Below are positions 62,754-64,000 of a stretch of 64,000 nt of DNA, one piece after another (position 1 is the first letter of the stretch; each line of letters starts with the position of its first letter). Origin of the DNA: Ectopseudomonas mendocina (lineage in GTDB: Bacteria; Pseudomonadota; Gammaproteobacteria; Pseudomonadales; Pseudomonadaceae); assembly GCF_007049795.1 (NCBI RefSeq), contig NZ_SCFY01000007.1:124001-188000 (forward strand), given 5' to 3'. Below the pieces are notes generated by a model that worked only from the letters and a program-made list of their open reading frames with translations, searched no databases and was not told the origin of the DNA. The position numbers and the translations under genes are program-made.

Positions 62754-63328
62754 GCTGGGCGAGGTTGTCACCCGCCGAGCGGGAGAAACTAGCCTGCGCG
62801 ATGAAAATGGACTTTGGGCGTCCTGTTACGGCGTATCTGACCAATGCGATGTTTGTGGCAGTTGACGAGCTGATGCACAAGGCTATGGGGATGATGAACG
62901 GAGAGCTTAATGCTCAATACTCTAACTTCACGGAGGGTTCTGCTCGGAGGAATTTCCAAGAGTTGAGATCATTGATCTCTATCGTTTTGTATCTGTGTTC
63001 ATCGGAGCCCGATATTGATCCGGCTCGCATGCCGAATTCTACAACCAGAGAATTGCCTTTTCGCAAAGGTAAGAAGGGTAACTATCTGTTCACGCCTGAT
63101 AAGCCAAGAGTCTTCCGCGTCGGGGGTACACTAGGAGAAAAGTTAAGAGGAGCGGCAGTTCAAGCGACCAGGAAAACTGTAAAAACCCATTTAAGGCGAG
63201 CGCACTGGCATGGCTTCTGGAAAGGGCCTCGCTCAGGTGAGCGGACGTTCTTCTATCGCTGGATTCCTCCTCTTGTCATTGAGGGTAAGATCTTGCCAGA
63301 GGCGGTTCTGGATGAGTCAGTGGTGTAA
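62750..63328 (+). CDS. Half-length AcrVA2-like protein (C-terminal half only)
   Basis: 192 residues. From about residue 28 it aligns with residues ~170-325 of the full-length protein at 57536: LISIVLYLCSSEPDID vs LISILLYLCSDEPDFD; LFTPDKPRVFRVGG vs IFTPDKPKVFPVGG; KTHLRRAHWHGFWKGPRSG vs KTHLRRGHWHGFWKGPRSG; then YRWIPPLVIEG vs YHWIAPLVVVG. The N-terminal half with LPEWCVY is absent, and the first ~27 residues (MSWARLSPAEREKLACAMKM) are unrelated. It has its own start coupled to the phosphatase, so it looks like a real separate protein rather than a broken copy. Confidence 0.8.
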   Translation: MSWARLSPAEREKLACAMKMDFGRPVTAYLTNAMFVAVDELMHKAMGMMNGELNAQYSNFTEGSARRNFQELRSLISIVLYLCSSEPDIDPARMPNSTTRELPFRKGKKGNYLFTPDKPRVFRVGGTLGEKLRGAAVQATRKTVKTHLRRAHWHGFWKGPRSGERTFFYRWIPPLVIEGKILPEAVLDESVV

Positions 63329-63383
63329 GTCGCCGTAGTCCCCAAGCTCAGTTGCTCGACGCAATGTTATTGAAGCTTAGAGA

Positions 63384-63421
63384 TAAGCCGGATGCTGTTC
63401 GTTTCCACAGTGTCCGGCTTA
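63384..63421. terminator. Hairpin downstream of the half-length AcrVA2-like gene
   Basis: TAAGCCGGA (63384-63392) / TCCGGCTTA (63413-63421), 20-base loop, no T-run. Weak as a terminator; its right arm includes the stop of the small minus-strand ORF. Confidence 0.4.
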
Positions 63422-63541
63422 CGATTTCCACAGAATGAACCCCTTCGACTCACCCATGGCAACGACCATTTCCATCGCTCTATCTAACGTTCGCTCTCGA
63501 TTCACATTAGATGGCTTATGGTGATTGAGTTGCAGTCTCAT
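63419..63541 (-). CDS. Possible small protein (40 aa)
   Basis: ATG 63541 on the minus strand opens MRLQLNHHKPSNVNRERTLD then RAMEMVVAMGESKGFILWKS and TAA. The amphipathic, natural-looking sequence and the hairpin after its stop support it; there is no clear ribosome site. Unknown function, low confidence. Confidence 0.3.
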   Translation of the reverse strand: MRLQLNHHKPSNVNRERTLDRAMEMVVAMGESKGFILWKS

Positions 63542-63712
63542 TTCAGAAGGTCAGACGCGCTTTCGGCAATTGCTCTCAGGCTTACCACTCGTAGACGAAT
63601 GGGGTGAAGTCTCCAGCCTTCCCCCACCGAAAGGGGCGCAGGTACGTGTCGATAATGCGGTGGATACTGGCAGTGCGCTGAATTTATATTGGCAGTTAGC
63701 TCTGCTAAAACT

Positions 63713-64000
63713 TGTCAATATATATTAATCATAATTAGATGGTGAAAAGATTTTACTGTTTTGGCTTGACTTATGCGCACTCCTGTCGTTTATTGTATTT
63801 GCTCGCTATCGAAATGAGGTTGGTCAGGTAGGAAGACAAGTCAAGGATAGATTAACTAATAACACCATGCTTTAGATTTGGTGGATCTAAACTTCGCCTT
63901 CAGATCGCCGATTAGTACTGACTAACTTTCGGAAGTCTTACGTTTCTTGCATTGCTTTATAAGCCTTGGGTCAGCCTATCCCAGGTAGGACAGTTGCATC
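63713..64000. repeat. Leader repeat copy B, cut by the window edge
   Basis: Homologous to 59135-59423 along its whole length, in the same orientation: TGTCAATATAT, GGCTTGAC, GCACTC, TCGTTTATT, TATTTGC, GATTAGTACTG and GCCTTGGGTCAGCCTATCCC appear in the same order. By analogy with copy A, a gene related to that at 59465 may start just beyond 64000. The stretch 63542-63712 between the small ORF and this repeat holds nothing I can support. Confidence 0.6.

Larger units (their letters stand above)
54404..64000. mobile_element. Integrative island at tRNA-Ser(CGA), right end beyond window
   Basis: Begins at the tRNA 3' end with arm-type repeats, integrase, excisionase, phage-type repressor and divergent promoter region, then carries accessory genes with lower GC and many palindromes. 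No second copy of the tRNA 3' sequence is visible up to 64000, and no phage structural gene is seen, so it may be a prophage, a satellite or another integrative element. Confidence 0.8.

Noticed and set aside
63525..63728. 67-codon plus-strand ORF starting with TTG near the right edge
   Set aside because: No ribosome site, ends inside leader repeat B, and overlaps the slightly better minus-strand small ORF.

Overview
The window looks like a chromosomal segment of a high-GC gammaproteobacterium of the genus Pseudomonas (not P. aeruginosa itself; a mendocina/pseudoalcaligenes-like species would fit). The reasons are the N-acetylglutaminylglutamine amide (NAGGN) osmolyte genes, a giant 1613-residue NAD-glutamate dehydrogenase, the pepN / DUF2797 / YeaC / rhomboid / phosphatase / nadK block, the moxR-bat operon, the dapA-bamC-purC-tRNA-Ser block and many Pseudomonas-style REP hairpins between genes. 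Species placement is inference from memory of family distribution, since no search could be run.

Layout. 1-4330: partial ngg and asnO (NAGGN synthesis) with a divergent MarR regulator, then tRNA-Val and two identical tRNA-Asp. 4430-9460: AraC regulator, membrane-anchored carbon-nitrogen hydrolase-like protein and divergent fadH, with a 21-bp-phased direct repeat between them; two copies of a ~140-bp MITE-like element, one of which sits with a TA duplication in an already deleted TAXI/TRAP binding-protein gene. 10.7-21.9 kb: housekeeping and conserved-unknown genes (coiled-coil protein, PLP enzyme, double CNMP-rhodanese protein, DUF1853, nadK, phosphatase, rhomboid, YeaC, DUF2797, pepN). 22.4-29.6 kb: a four-gene envelope module (DUF1302 outer-membrane protein, DUF1329 protein, YCF48-like periplasmic protein, MMPL/RND exporter). 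29.8-36.8 kb: moxR-DUF58-DUF4381-VWA-VWA/TPR-batD operon. 36.9-41.4 kb: pxpABC 5-oxoprolinase and a chemoreceptor. 41.8-46.6 kb: gdhB. 46.8-54.5 kb: M48 protease, TusA-like protein, PerM-like permease, Bcp, GcvR, DapA, BamC, an unusual long-form PurC and tRNA-Ser(CGA).

54.5-64 kb (right edge) is a mobile island whose integrase abuts tRNA-Ser(CGA): int, xis, a repressor, then rightward accessory genes. The repressor is odd: it has two HTH domains in tandem and an S24/LexA-like domain whose nucleophile and base are both replaced. Two kinds of palindromic operator overlap its promoters. The first rightward gene encodes a full-length homologue of AcrVA2, the anti-CRISPR against Cas12a biogenesis. 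About 4 kb further on a half-length paralogue (C-terminal half only) is translationally coupled to a metallophosphoesterase. The island also carries a ~290-bp leader repeat in two copies, a 142-bp tandem repeat, and a remnant of a second phosphatase cassette, so it looks like a modular array built by duplication. No matching attachment site for the right end is visible, so the island continues beyond the window.

The best candidates for something undescribed are the paired full-length and half-length AcrVA2-like genes under the dual-HTH, non-cleavable repressor.
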